Below the pieces are notes generated by a model, which saw nothing but the letters and a program-made list of their open reading frames with translations, searched no databases and had not been told where the DNA came from. 64,000 bases of DNA, taken from NCBI RefSeq assembly GCF_002000025.1, contig NZ_MUZV01000007.1:62001-126000 (forward strand), given 5' to 3'. The stretch is from Cognaticolwellia aestuarii (GTDB lineage: Bacteria > Pseudomonadota > Gammaproteobacteria > Enterobacterales > Alteromonadaceae). This document shows positions 49,323-58,715 of the stretch, one piece after another; the stretch's first letter is position 1, and every line of letters starts with the position of its first letter. The position numbers were made by a program, and so were the translations under genes.

Positions 49323-49352
49323 TGATTTAACATTGTCATACCGTCATTTTTT

Positions 49353-49380
49353 AAAAAGAGGCTTTGGCCTCTTTTTTCTT
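49353..49380 (+). terminator. terminator of yajQ
   Basis: AAAAAGAGGC/GCCTCTTTTT, a 10-bp stem with loop TTTG, is followed by T-rich sequence. Confidence 0.85.
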
Positions 49381-49568
49381 TCTACCATTCTTAAATCGTC
49401 GTGTTATAGCCCACCGAATACTGATTGTAATTTAAGCAGTAAGTAAATCTTTACGATGAAAATCATCATTAAATTGGCTTTGATGATGATTTATATGAAT
49501 AAGAGCTGTTTTTTTGCCAATAGTTTAAGTAAATTAACTGACATTAAATAATAATAAGATGGTTTTAA

Positions 49569-50915
49569 ATGGCTGCTTCTAGAGGTGCGTTCAGTTCTCG
49601 TTTAGGTTTTATCATGGCTGCTGCGGGTTCTGCCGTAGGGTTAGGTAATATATGGGGTTTTCCAACACAAACAGCAAGTAATGGTGGTGCAGCTTTTGTA
49701 CTTGTATACCTAGTGCTTGCTTTTTGCTTAGCGTATCCCGCTTTTATGGCAGAGTTGCTCATTGGGCGATATGGTCAAGCCAATGCGGTGACATCACTAC
49801 AAAAAATTTCTCGTAATATTTTTCATAAACGTTTTGCTTTTGTGGTCGGTTTTGGCGGGATTATTTGTGCTGCTTTAATTTTAAGTTTCTACGGCATTTT
49901 AGCCGGTTGGATGATGTCGTATGCAGTAGAGCCTTTTACGCGAATTATCGGCATGGAATCAACAGCAGATTGGGTGATAACCCAGTCATTGCCTCGCAAC
50001 TTGCTATTTTGTGCTTTATTCATGTTTCTCACCATCTTTATTATTCGTCGTGGTGTAGAAGAAGGGATTGAAAAGTGGTCGAAGCGATTAATGCCAGTGC
50101 TTATTTTTTTACTGCTGGGTTTAATCTCTTATGTTATGACCTTAAAAGGCGCTAGAGAAGGCGTCAGCGCTTACCTAAATCCGGATATTAGTCGTGTATT
50201 GGAACCTGATTTGTTAATCAGTGCATTAGGACAAGCATTTTTCTCATTGTCGCTCGGTACCAGTGTTATGGTGATATATGGCTCGTATATTTCTAAAAAA
50301 GAAAACTTAGTTACCTTAGGCGCGCAAGTCACCTTAATTGATGTTTCCATTGCTTTCTTAGCAGGCTTATTAATTATTCCATCAATGTATGTGGCACAAG
50401 CTCAAGGTGTGGCTATTTTTGCTGAAGATGGCAGCTTAATTTCTGGTTCAAGTTTGGTCTTTACCGTGTTACCTAGTTTGTTCAATAGTATGGGGGATAT
50501 TGGCTTGTATGTTGCCTTAGCATTTTTTATTTTAATGTCAGTTGCGGCACTAACATCGTCTATTTCTATGTTGGAAGGACCGGTTTCTTATGCGGTAGAG
50601 CGCCATAACATGGAGCGTAAAAAAGTCACCACCTATATTGGTATTGGTATCTTTATTTTAAGTGCGATTATTATTGCTAATATCAGCTTTATGCTCGACT
50701 TCGTGGCTATTTTAGCAACTCAGTATGGCCAACCGATTATCGCCATGTTGTGTTGTGTTTTTGTTGGCTGGATTTGGTTTCGTAATGACATTTTAACAGA
50801 GTTGAAACAAGGTAATGATATGGTTGAGCATTCTTTATTCTGGAAAATTTGGCCTTGGTACACTAAATTTGTTTGTCCAACGGCTATTGCCATTGTGTTC
50901 TGGCATTCGCTTTAA
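49569..50915 (+). CDS. neurotransmitter:sodium symporter (LeuT/SNF family)
   Basis: A 448-residue protein of about 11 helices, with the family-defining helix 1 motif AAAGSAVGLGNIWGFP (sodium and substrate site) and NGGAAFVLVYL. It imports an amino acid or related amine using the sodium gradient. The substrate cannot be told. The last helix is shorter than in 12-helix members. Confidence 0.9.
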   Translation: MAASRGAFSSRLGFIMAAAGSAVGLGNIWGFPTQTASNGGAAFVLVYLVLAFCLAYPAFMAELLIGRYGQANAVTSLQKISRNIFHKRFAFVVGFGGIICAALILSFYGILAGWMMSYAVEPFTRIIGMESTADWVITQSLPRNLLFCALFMFLTIFIIRRGVEEGIEKWSKRLMPVLIFLLLGLISYVMTLKGAREGVSAYLNPDISRVLEPDLLISALGQAFFSLSLGTSVMVIYGSYISKKENLVTLGAQVTLIDVSIAFLAGLLIIPSMYVAQAQGVAIFAEDGSLISGSSLVFTVLPSLFNSMGDIGLYVALAFFILMSVAALTSSISMLEGPVSYAVERHNMERKKVTTYIGIGIFILSAIIIANISFMLDFVAILATQYGQPIIAMLCCVFVGWIWFRNDILTELKQGNDMVEHSLFWKIWPWYTKFVCPTAIAIVFWHSL

Positions 50916-50941
50916 TCAAGTAAATTAAATGTTGAGTTTTT

Positions 50942-50967
50942 AAAGGCAGCTATTTAGCTGCCTTTTT
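50942..50967. terminator. terminator between symporter and RluA-type genes
   Basis: AAAGGCAGCTA and TAGCTGCCTTT form an 11-bp stem followed by a T-run on the plus strand. A-tract on the left is short, so it mainly serves the symporter gene. Confidence 0.8.
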
Positions 50968-50976
50968 TATTTTAAG

Positions 50977-51684
50977 TTATAGCGAGGGCCATGGTTGTTG
51001 CCATGGTGGAGTCAATTGTTTGATAGCGTCAATTGTCGAAGGCTGATTGAAAGCAGAACCTGTTATTGGTGGCAGGCAGTACTGATATTGTTGCTGATGC
51101 AAAGTAAAAGTTAACGCAAAGGCATGTAAATAGCCGCGATCAGTATCAAGGTCGTTGTTGTAAAGCGGATCACCGAGTATTGGTACACCAATACTATTAA
51201 GTGCCACTCTAATTTGATGCGTCTTTCCAGAGTGAGGCTTAATTAAGTATAAGCGCTGACTAGGGGCTATATTGTAAGAGTAAAATTGACTGATTGCAGG
51301 GTTGTTAGAGGTACGCATTAACTTCCACATACCGCGACGACTTTTCATCATATCGCCTTTGATTAAGCCCTGTTTCTTTTTCGGTTTACCATTAGCTATT
51401 GCAAGGTAATATTTTTCTATTTGGTGTTGTTGGAATAATTGCTGAAATACCTGAGCAGTCGCATTATTTTTGGCAACGATAATTAATCCTGAAGTCATTT
51501 TATCTAAACGGTGAACAGGATAAAGCTCCGTTAAGCCGTATTGTGATTTTAGCTGCGCTTTTATTTGTGAAAAAAAGCCACATCCTACATTTCCCTCATC
51601 ATGAAAACTGAGCTCATTAGGTTTATCAATAACGAGAAAACCGTCTTGATGGTCGATAACTTTTAGCGTTGCTTCAGTCATCAC
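50977..51684 (-). CDS. RluA-family pseudouridine synthase
   Basis: A 235-residue enzyme without an S4 domain. The catalytic Asp lies in PVHRLDKMTSGLIIVAK, and the late KPHSGKTHQIRVALNSIGVPILGDPLY motif is typical of RluA-type enzymes. The short form resembles the uncharacterised group next to RluA and TruC. The RNA target is unknown. Its start overlaps the end of the antiporter gene by 4 bp. Confidence 0.88.
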   Translation of the reverse strand: MMTEATLKVIDHQDGFLVIDKPNELSFHDEGNVGCGFFSQIKAQLKSQYGLTELYPVHRLDKMTSGLIIVAKNNATAQVFQQLFQQHQIEKYYLAIANGKPKKKQGLIKGDMMKSRRGMWKLMRTSNNPAISQFYSYNIAPSQRLYLIKPHSGKTHQIRVALNSIGVPILGDPLYNNDLDTDRGYLHAFALTFTLHQQQYQYCLPPITGSAFNQPSTIDAIKQLTPPWQQPWPSL

Positions 51685-53039
51685 AAACTAAGTCCAATAA
51701 GCATGTAGGCTACAAGAGTAATTACTGCGCCTAGTAAAGCATAAGGTAATTGTGTTTTTACATGCTCGAAATGGTCACAACCACTGGCAATAGATGCAAC
51801 AACTGTGGTGTCTGAAATTGGCGAGGCATGGTCACCAAAAATACCACCGCCAAGCACGGCAGCGACTAAAAACTCAATAGGCAAGCCACTTTGCTGAGCA
51901 ATCGGAACAGCAATAGGAATAAGAATGGCAAAAGTTCCCCAGGATGTACCTGTAGCAAAGGCCATAATAGCAGCTGCAACAAACAAAATGGGCGCCATTA
52001 AAAATAGCGGAACTTCAACATTAATTAACTGGCTAACGTAAACACCAGTTCCGAGGGTTTTAATTGCATCGCCAAAGGCGAAAGATAACACCAAAATGGC
52101 CACCGCAGGAAACATGTATTTAATGCCCGTAACTATAGCCTTAACGATATCGCTAAACGACATCAGCCGATGACTAATAATTAGCAATATCAATAAGACT
52201 AAGGCACTTATTACTGACCAAAATACAGAGAAAGCGCCTGAGCCACGCCTTATATCACCATCACCTGTATGCCAAAGCAGAACAAAAGTGCCTAGCAATA
52301 ACATTAGCATAGGTAGCCACATAATATGGGCAGGAGCAACATGGTCAATCGTGGGTTGTTGGTCTTTATTTATTAACGATTCTGCATGTTTCATGGGGCC
52401 AAAAACTTTACCACTAAAGGCCGTATAGTAAGCTAATGCCACCGCAACAATAGCGTAAATGTTATAACCTATGGTAGCGATTAAAATACCCACAGGATCA
52501 TCAAATGAATAGCCATCAAGTAAACCTAGAACATAGGCTCCCCAACCATTCACCAGAAACAAGATACTCACGGGAGCACAAGTTGAATCAACTAAATATG
52601 CCAGACGTGCTCGGCTAAGCTTATGATGATCAAAAAGTTTCTGACTTGCCATACCTGCGGTGAACATACTGAGATTAGTGTCGGTAAAAATACTTGTACC
52701 TATGATGGTAGGTAATAAGCTAGCTTGTCGGCTATTCTTGACTAGGTTTAACGAGGCTAAATGATTAATAAAACCATTAACGGCACCTGATTGGTTCATT
52801 AAAGTGACTAATGCACCTATTAATAAACTAAAGCTGATAATGTAAACATTACCAATAGAGCTAAACACCCCACCGATACCATATGCAATACCGGTTAATC
52901 CGTCGATAGGTTGACCATTAGCAATCATTAAATAGCAAAGTGCTACACCACAAAATAGGGAAAATAGGGCATTTCTTCGCCAAATGGCAATGATAATAGC
53001 AACAAGTGGTGGGAGTAAGCTAAAGATACTTTCTTGCAT
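51681..53039 (-). CDS. NhaC-family sodium/proton antiporter
   Basis: A 452-residue protein with about 11-12 helices and the NhaC/YuiF signatures GTSIFTDTNLSMFTAG, FATGTSWGTFAILIPIAVP and FGDHASPISDTTVVASIASGCDH. It likely exchanges sodium for protons or imports an organic acid such as an amino acid. It heads a two-gene unit with the RluA-type gene. Confidence 0.87.
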   Translation of the reverse strand: MQESIFSLLPPLVAIIIAIWRRNALFSLFCGVALCYLMIANGQPIDGLTGIAYGIGGVFSSIGNVYIISFSLLIGALVTLMNQSGAVNGFINHLASLNLVKNSRQASLLPTIIGTSIFTDTNLSMFTAGMASQKLFDHHKLSRARLAYLVDSTCAPVSILFLVNGWGAYVLGLLDGYSFDDPVGILIATIGYNIYAIVAVALAYYTAFSGKVFGPMKHAESLINKDQQPTIDHVAPAHIMWLPMLMLLLGTFVLLWHTGDGDIRRGSGAFSVFWSVISALVLLILLIISHRLMSFSDIVKAIVTGIKYMFPAVAILVLSFAFGDAIKTLGTGVYVSQLINVEVPLFLMAPILFVAAAIMAFATGTSWGTFAILIPIAVPIAQQSGLPIEFLVAAVLGGGIFGDHASPISDTTVVASIASGCDHFEHVKTQLPYALLGAVITLVAYMLIGLSL

Positions 53040-53452
53040 AGGAAACCTATATTATTATTTTAAGTAGGATTATCTGGACTTTTAACGGCAATTTAAAAGC
53101 TCAAGACGATTAACTTTACCGTAAGGTCAACGAATAAGAAACTGCCTTAGCTGTCAATACCAAGGTAAGTAAATTAAGATAAAAGAAATAAACCTTTCCC
53201 TTGTCGGGTCAACTTTTGGTAATTAAAGTAATAATGACAACAAGCAGAGAAAAATACCGTTATATAAGGTATATTTTACCAGTGTAGGAGCGTGAATTTA
53301 AAGCAAGTTTTTATATTCTATCATCTTTGCTTATACTTAATTTGTTTGACCTAGCTCATATTTACATAATAATAAATCACTGTAGGCATTGAAAATTCAG
53401 CTTTCACCCTTAAATAACAGTTACTCACTGGCGTAAAGCATCAGGAATCATT
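53040..53452. other. 413-bp gap between divergent antiporter gene and gshA
   Basis: The gap holds the promoters of both genes. I see no RNA gene, long inverted repeat or coding frame. Confidence 0.4.
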
Positions 53453-55021
53453 TTGACATTATCATTAAACGAATATATCGCGGCTTTTGCTCAAGAAAAG
53501 CATATCACTTCTTTGAGCCAGTTTGGTCGAGGTATAGAGCGTGAAGCGCTGCGAGTTTTACCGCAAGGGCGATTATCAGATCGTCCGCACAGTGAGCGAT
53601 TAGGGGCGGCGTTAACGCACCCTAATATAACTACAGATTATTCAGAAACCTTATTAGAGTTTATAACCCCGGTAAGTCATCGTCCAGAAACAGCTATTGC
53701 GCAATTGGAAGATGTGCAAAAGTTTACTTTGAGCCAGCTTGAAGGCGAGCTTTTATGGCCAATGAGTATGCCGTGCTTTGTTGAAGATGACGATAAAATA
53801 CCACTTGCACAGTTTGGCAAGTCTAATATTGGAAAAATGAAAACAGTTTATCGCCAAGGTTTGAAAAATCGCTATGGCAGTATGATGCAAGTTATTTCAG
53901 GTATTCATTTTAACTTTTCCTTTCCAAAAAGTTTTTTTCAGTCTTTGCAAACTATTGAGCAAAATACCGATACCCTTGATGAGTATATTTCTGATAAATA
54001 TTTTGCACTATTAAGAAACTACAAACGCTTTTGTTGGTTAATCCCATACTTGTATGGCAGCTCACCTGCAATTTGTGGCTCGTTTTTAAAAAATAAGCCG
54101 ACAGATTTACCGTTTAAAAAAACAGATAAAGGTTACATGTATCTTGAATATGCGACTTCATTACGAATGAGTGATTTGGGGTATACCAATAGTGAGCAGT
54201 CATCTTTACAGATTTGTTATAACAACTTATCTGGTTACTTAGATGGCGTGAGAAGCGCGATAAACTTGCCATCGAAAAAGTTTGAAAAAATCGGTCTTAA
54301 AGTTGATGGTAAGTATCAGCAACTCAACAGTAATGTTCTGCAAATCGAAAATGAGCTATATGCGCCAGTTAGGCCTAAGTGTGTTGCTAAAGCTGGTGAA
54401 AAACCATCACAAGCGTTAAAAAATCGTGGTGTTGAATATATTGAAGTTAGAGCGCTAGATGTAAACCCTTTTTCTGCTACGGGGATTAATGTTGAACAAA
54501 TTAGGTTTTTAGATACGTTTCTTACTTTCTGTATGCTTGAAGATAGCCCAATACTAAGCTGCGAAGAACAAGGTATCAGTGAAGATAATATGGATGCTAT
54601 TGTGGTTCGCGGTCGCGATCCTAAGTTACTGTTACGTGATCATGAAGAAGATAAGTCAGTGCAGCAATGGGGAGGAGAAATTTTCACTAAAATGGCCGAT
54701 ATTGCTGCTTTATTGGATCAAGCTAATGATACTGAGCTCTATAGGAAGGTGTTAGCAGCAGAAGCGGCAAAAATTCATGACAGCAGTTTAACACCTTCGG
54801 CACAAATTTTAACGAATGTTGTTAAGAATAACCAATCGTTAACTAAGTCAGCATTGAGTAAAGCAACTGATTACCGCCAACAGCTTTTAGCACAAGACTA
54901 TCAAGAGTTTAGTGATGAATACTTCAAAAATAGTGTTGCAGAGTCGCTACAAAAACAAAGCGAAATCGAGCGCAGTGACACACTAGATTTTGATGCTTTT
55001 TTACAAGACTATTTTTCCTGA
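53453..55021 (+). CDS. gshA: glutamate-cysteine ligase
   Basis: GshA (522 residues, E. coli 518) makes gamma-glutamylcysteine, the first step of glutathione. The GREIERE-like start FGRGIEREALRV, ATP/metal site segment TTDYSETLLEFITP and IEVRALDVNPF motif are present. The start is TTG with AGGA 8 nt upstream; no in-frame ATG fits. A second thiol pathway (ovothiol) is encoded at 19-24 kb. Confidence 0.95.
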   Translation: MTLSLNEYIAAFAQEKHITSLSQFGRGIEREALRVLPQGRLSDRPHSERLGAALTHPNITTDYSETLLEFITPVSHRPETAIAQLEDVQKFTLSQLEGELLWPMSMPCFVEDDDKIPLAQFGKSNIGKMKTVYRQGLKNRYGSMMQVISGIHFNFSFPKSFFQSLQTIEQNTDTLDEYISDKYFALLRNYKRFCWLIPYLYGSSPAICGSFLKNKPTDLPFKKTDKGYMYLEYATSLRMSDLGYTNSEQSSLQICYNNLSGYLDGVRSAINLPSKKFEKIGLKVDGKYQQLNSNVLQIENELYAPVRPKCVAKAGEKPSQALKNRGVEYIEVRALDVNPFSATGINVEQIRFLDTFLTFCMLEDSPILSCEEQGISEDNMDAIVVRGRDPKLLLRDHEEDKSVQQWGGEIFTKMADIAALLDQANDTELYRKVLAAEAAKIHDSSLTPSAQILTNVVKNNQSLTKSALSKATDYRQQLLAQDYQEFSDEYFKNSVAESLQKQSEIERSDTLDFDAFLQDYFS

Positions 55022-55078
55022 ACTGTCTTGAAAGCTTGACTTAGCAGTATATTTTTTTATTGTCAGTAAATATTAAGT

Positions 55079-55165
55079 AAAAAAAAAGCGCGTTAGGGTA
55101 ACGCGCTGCAAATAATAAGAAAGCAGTCCAGGGAGGTTTTGCTTTCAAGTTATCTGACCGGTATT
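55079..55165 (-). ncRNA. candidate small RNA A (minus strand), 3' end at 55079
   Basis: On the minus strand AGCGCGTTA/TAACGCGCT with loop CCC is followed by nine T residues, a textbook terminator, yet no minus-strand gene lies upstream before 57344. A 15-nt core (55120-55134) matches the core of candidate B at 11 of 15 positions and contains TCCCTGG. The 5' end is not defined; only weak promoter boxes are seen. Confidence 0.35.
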
Positions 55166-55339
55166 ATTTTTTAAAGTTCATTTTTTATGCTGAAAATTTA
55201 TTTTTAACCCATAGACTTTCTTCAATCAAATATTGCCGTTACGCATTTCTCAAGGCTTTAATCAACCCCGCTCCCTTCAGCAGAGTCATTGGCTATTTTG
55301 CAAAATTTTAAAACTTTCTGAATCAGTAAAAAATTTGGC

Positions 55340-55453
55340 AAAAAAAAAGCCCTTTTATTTAAAAATAAATGGGCTTTACAATATAAAACACTACAGGGGA
55401 ATAACTCTCTCACATACTCAGAGTATAGCGAGTGAAATTAGTTCCCTAGAGAA
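55340..55453 (-). ncRNA. candidate small RNA B (minus strand), about 114 nt
   Basis: Upstream on the minus strand lie -35 CTGACG (55483-55488) and -10 TAAAAT (55460-55465) separated by 17 bp. The transcript would end at AAAGCCC...GGGCTTT (stem 55346-55377) followed by nine T residues. A 15-nt core at 55385-55399 resembles that of candidate A and sits, as in A, a few nucleotides before the terminator stem. No frame of useful length is present. Confidence 0.4.
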
Positions 55454-55704
55454 AAAATAATTTTATCTATTTTAGTCAGTACCGTCAGTTATTCGTCGGT
55501 AGCAATCACTGATGCGTATTTTCTAGTAACAGCTTAAGAACAAGTCGATAATTTTAGTCATCACAGAGCGAAACTATCATGACTGATTTCAGGTAGAATC
55601 GTGTAAGTATTGTGATAAAAAAGTGTAATAAATTACGACTTTAACCTGAAAAATAACAAATATTCTGGCATGATATTGGCAATCATAATTAAGTGACTGC
55701 GTTC

Positions 55705-56328
55705 ATGACTTTTTTCAAATCTCTTATAATTTCAATCCTAGTTTGCTTTACATTATCGAGTTGTGCAACGAGTCCGCCTAAAAAACCAGAAAACCTCTGT
55801 GAAATATTTCGTGAACATCGAGATTGGTATTTTGCCGCAAGAGAAGCACGTGAACGTTGGGGAGTGCCTATTCATGTACCTATGAGTATGATGTATCAAG
55901 AAAGCTCATTTAAAGCTGATGCATTGCCTCCTAGAGATTTTATCTTAGGGTTTATCCCTTGGGGGCGTGTTAGTAGTGCATATGGCTATTCACAAGCAAA
56001 AACTATGACTTGGGATGACTACGTACGTGAAACGGATAGATCAGGTGCAGATCGTGATGACTTTGAAGATGCAATCGACTTTATGGCTTGGTTTATTTTT
56101 AAAACTCAAAAAATTAACAAGGTATCTAAGTGGGATGCCTATGGTCAATATTTGAATTATCACGAAGGCTGGGGCGGCTATAAGCGTAAAAGTTATAAGA
56201 AAAAAGCTTGGCTAGTTAAGGTAGCTCGCAAAGTAGATAACAGGGCTAAGCGCTATGGCAGTCAACTTAAAAGTTGTGAAGAAGAACTCAATCATAGCTG
56301 GTTATGGCGCTTATTTTTTGGTGATTAG
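55705..56328 (+). CDS. lysozyme-fold (SLT-like) lipoprotein, putative lytic transglycosylase
   Basis: A 207-residue lipoprotein with lipobox LSSC (near residue 20) and a soluble-lytic-transglycosylase-like domain. The catalytic Glu is expected in SMMYQESSFKADA, followed by SAYGYSQAKTMTWDDY and YLNYHEGWGGY, which correspond to the GLMQ and N..YY motifs. It should cleave peptidoglycan glycan strands from the outer membrane. The frame is open to a GTG at 55693; ATG 55705 is chosen for the signal peptide. Confidence 0.82.
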   Translation: MTFFKSLIISILVCFTLSSCATSPPKKPENLCEIFREHRDWYFAAREARERWGVPIHVPMSMMYQESSFKADALPPRDFILGFIPWGRVSSAYGYSQAKTMTWDDYVRETDRSGADRDDFEDAIDFMAWFIFKTQKINKVSKWDAYGQYLNYHEGWGGYKRKSYKKKAWLVKVARKVDNRAKRYGSQLKSCEEELNHSWLWRLFFGD

Positions 56329-56341
56329 CTTTTTTAAGCTC

Positions 56342-56380
56342 AAGTAAAAGGTTAACACGCTTTAACCTTTTACTTTTGTG
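56342..56380 (+). terminator. terminator of the SLT-like lipoprotein gene
   Basis: AAGTAAAAGGTTAA and TTAACCTTTTACTT form a perfect 14-bp stem around CACGCT, then TTGTG. Confidence 0.8.
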
Positions 56381-56389
56381 TTTTGCTTA

Positions 56390-56424
56390 TTAACAATTAA
56401 CAATTAACAATTAACAATTAACAA
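56390..56424. repeat. tandem heptamer repeat, 5 copies of TTAACAA
   Basis: Five perfect head-to-tail copies of the 7-bp unit TTAACAA follow the terminator. The period matches the AAAACTT array at 11477. Confidence 0.9.
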
Positions 56425-56919
56425 CACCCAACTTACAACTCCCAAATCTCAGCAGATCAGATATTACAACTAAGGTCGCTTTTATAATTAGTAGTCGACT
56501 CAATTACGGTTTTTGTCGGATGATCTCAGTTATACCTAGATCGTAAGTTAACGCTTAATATCAAAAGTACTAATTGATACACCAAGCATAATAACTTTTA
56601 CCACAGCTTTTTATGACCGAAAGCTAGGCTCTCAGTCCACTACTTTTTGAAACACCTGTTATGCTTAATATTATTATTTCTGAAAACTTCGTTCTGTTAA
56701 TTAGCGCTAACTTTAATTGACTGGATTAGGTGGCATGCAATCAGTCAAGTTTTTTATGCGCAAAGATAAATTTTACAGCTTTAAAGTCTGGCATAAAGTC
56801 AGGACGCGTAGCATTATTTATTCCGTCGCTTGTGTTGCTAAATCACTGCATAGTTCTTGCCATAATGAACAGTAATTGTACTATTTTTCAGTAATTCAAC
56901 AGCAAATAAGGCTTAGAAA

Positions 56920-57110
56920 ATAAGCAAGATTTTTTTTAAAAAAAACTTCAATTTTTTTGCAAAAATCGATTGCAAAATACAAAGCCTATTTCTAACTGGG
57001 CTTGCATTTGTTATCCACAGAAATTGTGGAAACTTGATCCTTAGATCTAAAGCTGTGTATAACTTTGTTATTAACTTTCAGTTGGGCTATTTATATCCAC
57101 AAAATGTAAT
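56920..57110. other. DnaA-box cluster beside an AT-rich tract
   Basis: DnaA boxes: TTATCCACA at 57011-57019 (perfect), GTTTCCACA on the minus strand at 57025-57033 (one mismatch to TTWTNCACA), TTATACACA on the minus strand at 57054-57062 (perfect), ATATCCACA at 57093-57101 (one mismatch). Two GATC sites lie between boxes 2 and 3. To the left is a strongly AT-rich run (56925-56990) with direct repeats of TTGCAAAA. The layout recalls oriC, DARS or datA. The surrounding 1-kb gap (56329-57343) has no gene. Confidence 0.5.
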
Positions 57111-57293
57111 GAAATTAGAGTAAAAAGCTGAATTTTGTTTAAAATACGGATTAACAAGGATCGTTAGTGTCGTTTACTAATAAAAATTATTAATAAAGGC
57201 ATGATGTATTATTTGAATAGGTCAGCTATTGAGCATCATCAGCTATATTGGTGAAAGAGCATCAGCTAGGGATTAAGTAAGGCGACGCATAAA

Positions 57294-57322
57294 GACACTG
57301 TGTTTTATAGTGACAGTGTCCT
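57294..57322 (-). terminator. terminator of corB
   Basis: GGACACTGT and ACAGTGTCTTTAT on the minus strand form a 9-10 bp stem with short U-rich end, 22 bp past the corB stop. Confidence 0.6.
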
Positions 57323-57343
57323 TATTGAGATATTTGATAAAAG

Positions 57344-58627
57344 TTATGACTCTGTGACTTCACCGTCGTAAAAGTCGGGCAAAATTCTTACTGTTTTGAT
57401 CATGTTGTCTTTTACTTCGATAATTTCCAGTGGATAACCTGAAATTCTAACGCTTAAGTTAGCTTCTGGTATATCCTCAAGGTATTCTATAATTAAGCCA
57501 TTAATGGTTTTTGGGCCGTCAGTAGGAAAGTTCCAGGTCATCTCTTTATTGACGTCACGCACTGTAGCACTGCCATCAACCAAATAGCTGCCGTCAGGTT
57601 GAATATTTACCTCGTCACTGGTTGTTGGCGTCATTGTTGTGGTAAAGTCACCCACGATTTCTTCCAGAATATCTTCTAATGTCACTAAACCTTGAATGTC
57701 GCCATACTCGTCAACAACTAAGCCTAAGCGTTCTTTCGCGCGTTGAAATTTTAGCAATTGTACATTCAACGGCGTACCTTCAGGAATGAAGTAAATCTCT
57801 CGAACAGCGCGTAATAGTGTCGCTTTAGTGAATTGGCCTTTTGATACTAACCTTAAAGCGTCACGCATGTGGACATAGCCGACTACGTCATCGATATTAT
57901 CGCGGTACAATAGAACGCGAGTATGATTTGATTGTGTTAACTTTTTCTGAATACGCTTCCACTCATCATTGATATCTATGCCAACGAGTTCATTGCGTGG
58001 GATCATAATATCTTCGACAGTAACGTTCTCTAGATCTAGGATGCCGACTAACATATCTTGATCTCTGGATTTCAACATCGCTCCAGATTCATTTACCACT
58101 GTGCGCAACTCTTCAGAGCTTAAGCTATGCTGCTCTCGTTGTTCAGAACTAATACCTAACATTGCTAAGATGCCATTAGTGATCCAATTGACAGCGATTA
58201 CAAATGGATAAAGTAACTTTAACAGTAGAGTAAGAATAAATGAGCTAGGGAAGGCTACTTTTTCTGGATACAGTGCCGCTAAGGTTTTTGGTGTAATCTC
58301 AGCAAAGATTAGAATCACTAAAGTCAGTAATAAACCTGAATAAAATACCCCGGCATCGCCATAGAGCCTTTGGGCAATGATCCCTGTGATCAAAGTGGCA
58401 AATATATTAACTAAGTTATTACCAATTAAGATCAAACCTATTAATTTATCAGGCTTTGCCAATAATTTACTGACTCGTTTCGCACCGCGATGATTTTGCT
58501 TTTCCAAATGTTTTAATCGATAGCGATTAATTGACATCATGCCAGTTTCAGAGCCCGAGAAATAGGCTGATATGAATATGAGAATGCCAAGCACGACAAA
58601 CAGCATATCGGTAGAGATGTTATCCAA
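57344..58627 (-). CDS. corB: CorB/CNNM-type transporter with CBS and CorC domains
   Basis: A 427-residue protein similar to E. coli YfjD: a DUF21 membrane domain with four helices (about 1-140, ending GSETGMMSINRYRLKHL), a CBS pair (about 200-330) with VDEYGDIQGLVTLEDILEEIVGD, and a CorC_HlyC domain to the end. These proteins take part in magnesium or cobalt efflux or resistance. The start is TTG with AGGA. It is downstream of ypjD, the conserved neighbour order. Confidence 0.9.
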   Translation of the reverse strand: MDNISTDMLFVVLGILIFISAYFSGSETGMMSINRYRLKHLEKQNHRGAKRVSKLLAKPDKLIGLILIGNNLVNIFATLITGIIAQRLYGDAGVFYSGLLLTLVILIFAEITPKTLAALYPEKVAFPSSFILTLLLKLLYPFVIAVNWITNGILAMLGISSEQREQHSLSSEELRTVVNESGAMLKSRDQDMLVGILDLENVTVEDIMIPRNELVGIDINDEWKRIQKKLTQSNHTRVLLYRDNIDDVVGYVHMRDALRLVSKGQFTKATLLRAVREIYFIPEGTPLNVQLLKFQRAKERLGLVVDEYGDIQGLVTLEDILEEIVGDFTTTMTPTTSDEVNIQPDGSYLVDGSATVRDVNKEMTWNFPTDGPKTINGLIIEYLEDIPEANLSVRISGYPLEIIEVKDNMIKTVRILPDFYDGEVTES

Positions 58628-58715
58628 AAAAGGGATCCTATATTTAGTTAATTTTTAAAGCGTATTACAACAGCAAATTGCAAGCGTAATACAGAGTTAA
58701 CTTATACGCTAAAAT

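Noticed and set aside
55233-55460. 75-codon plus-strand frame in the gap after gshA
   Set aside because: It runs through a terminator hairpin and A-tracts, is lysine and phenylalanine rich by composition alone, and has no ribosome site; the small-RNA reading explains the region better.
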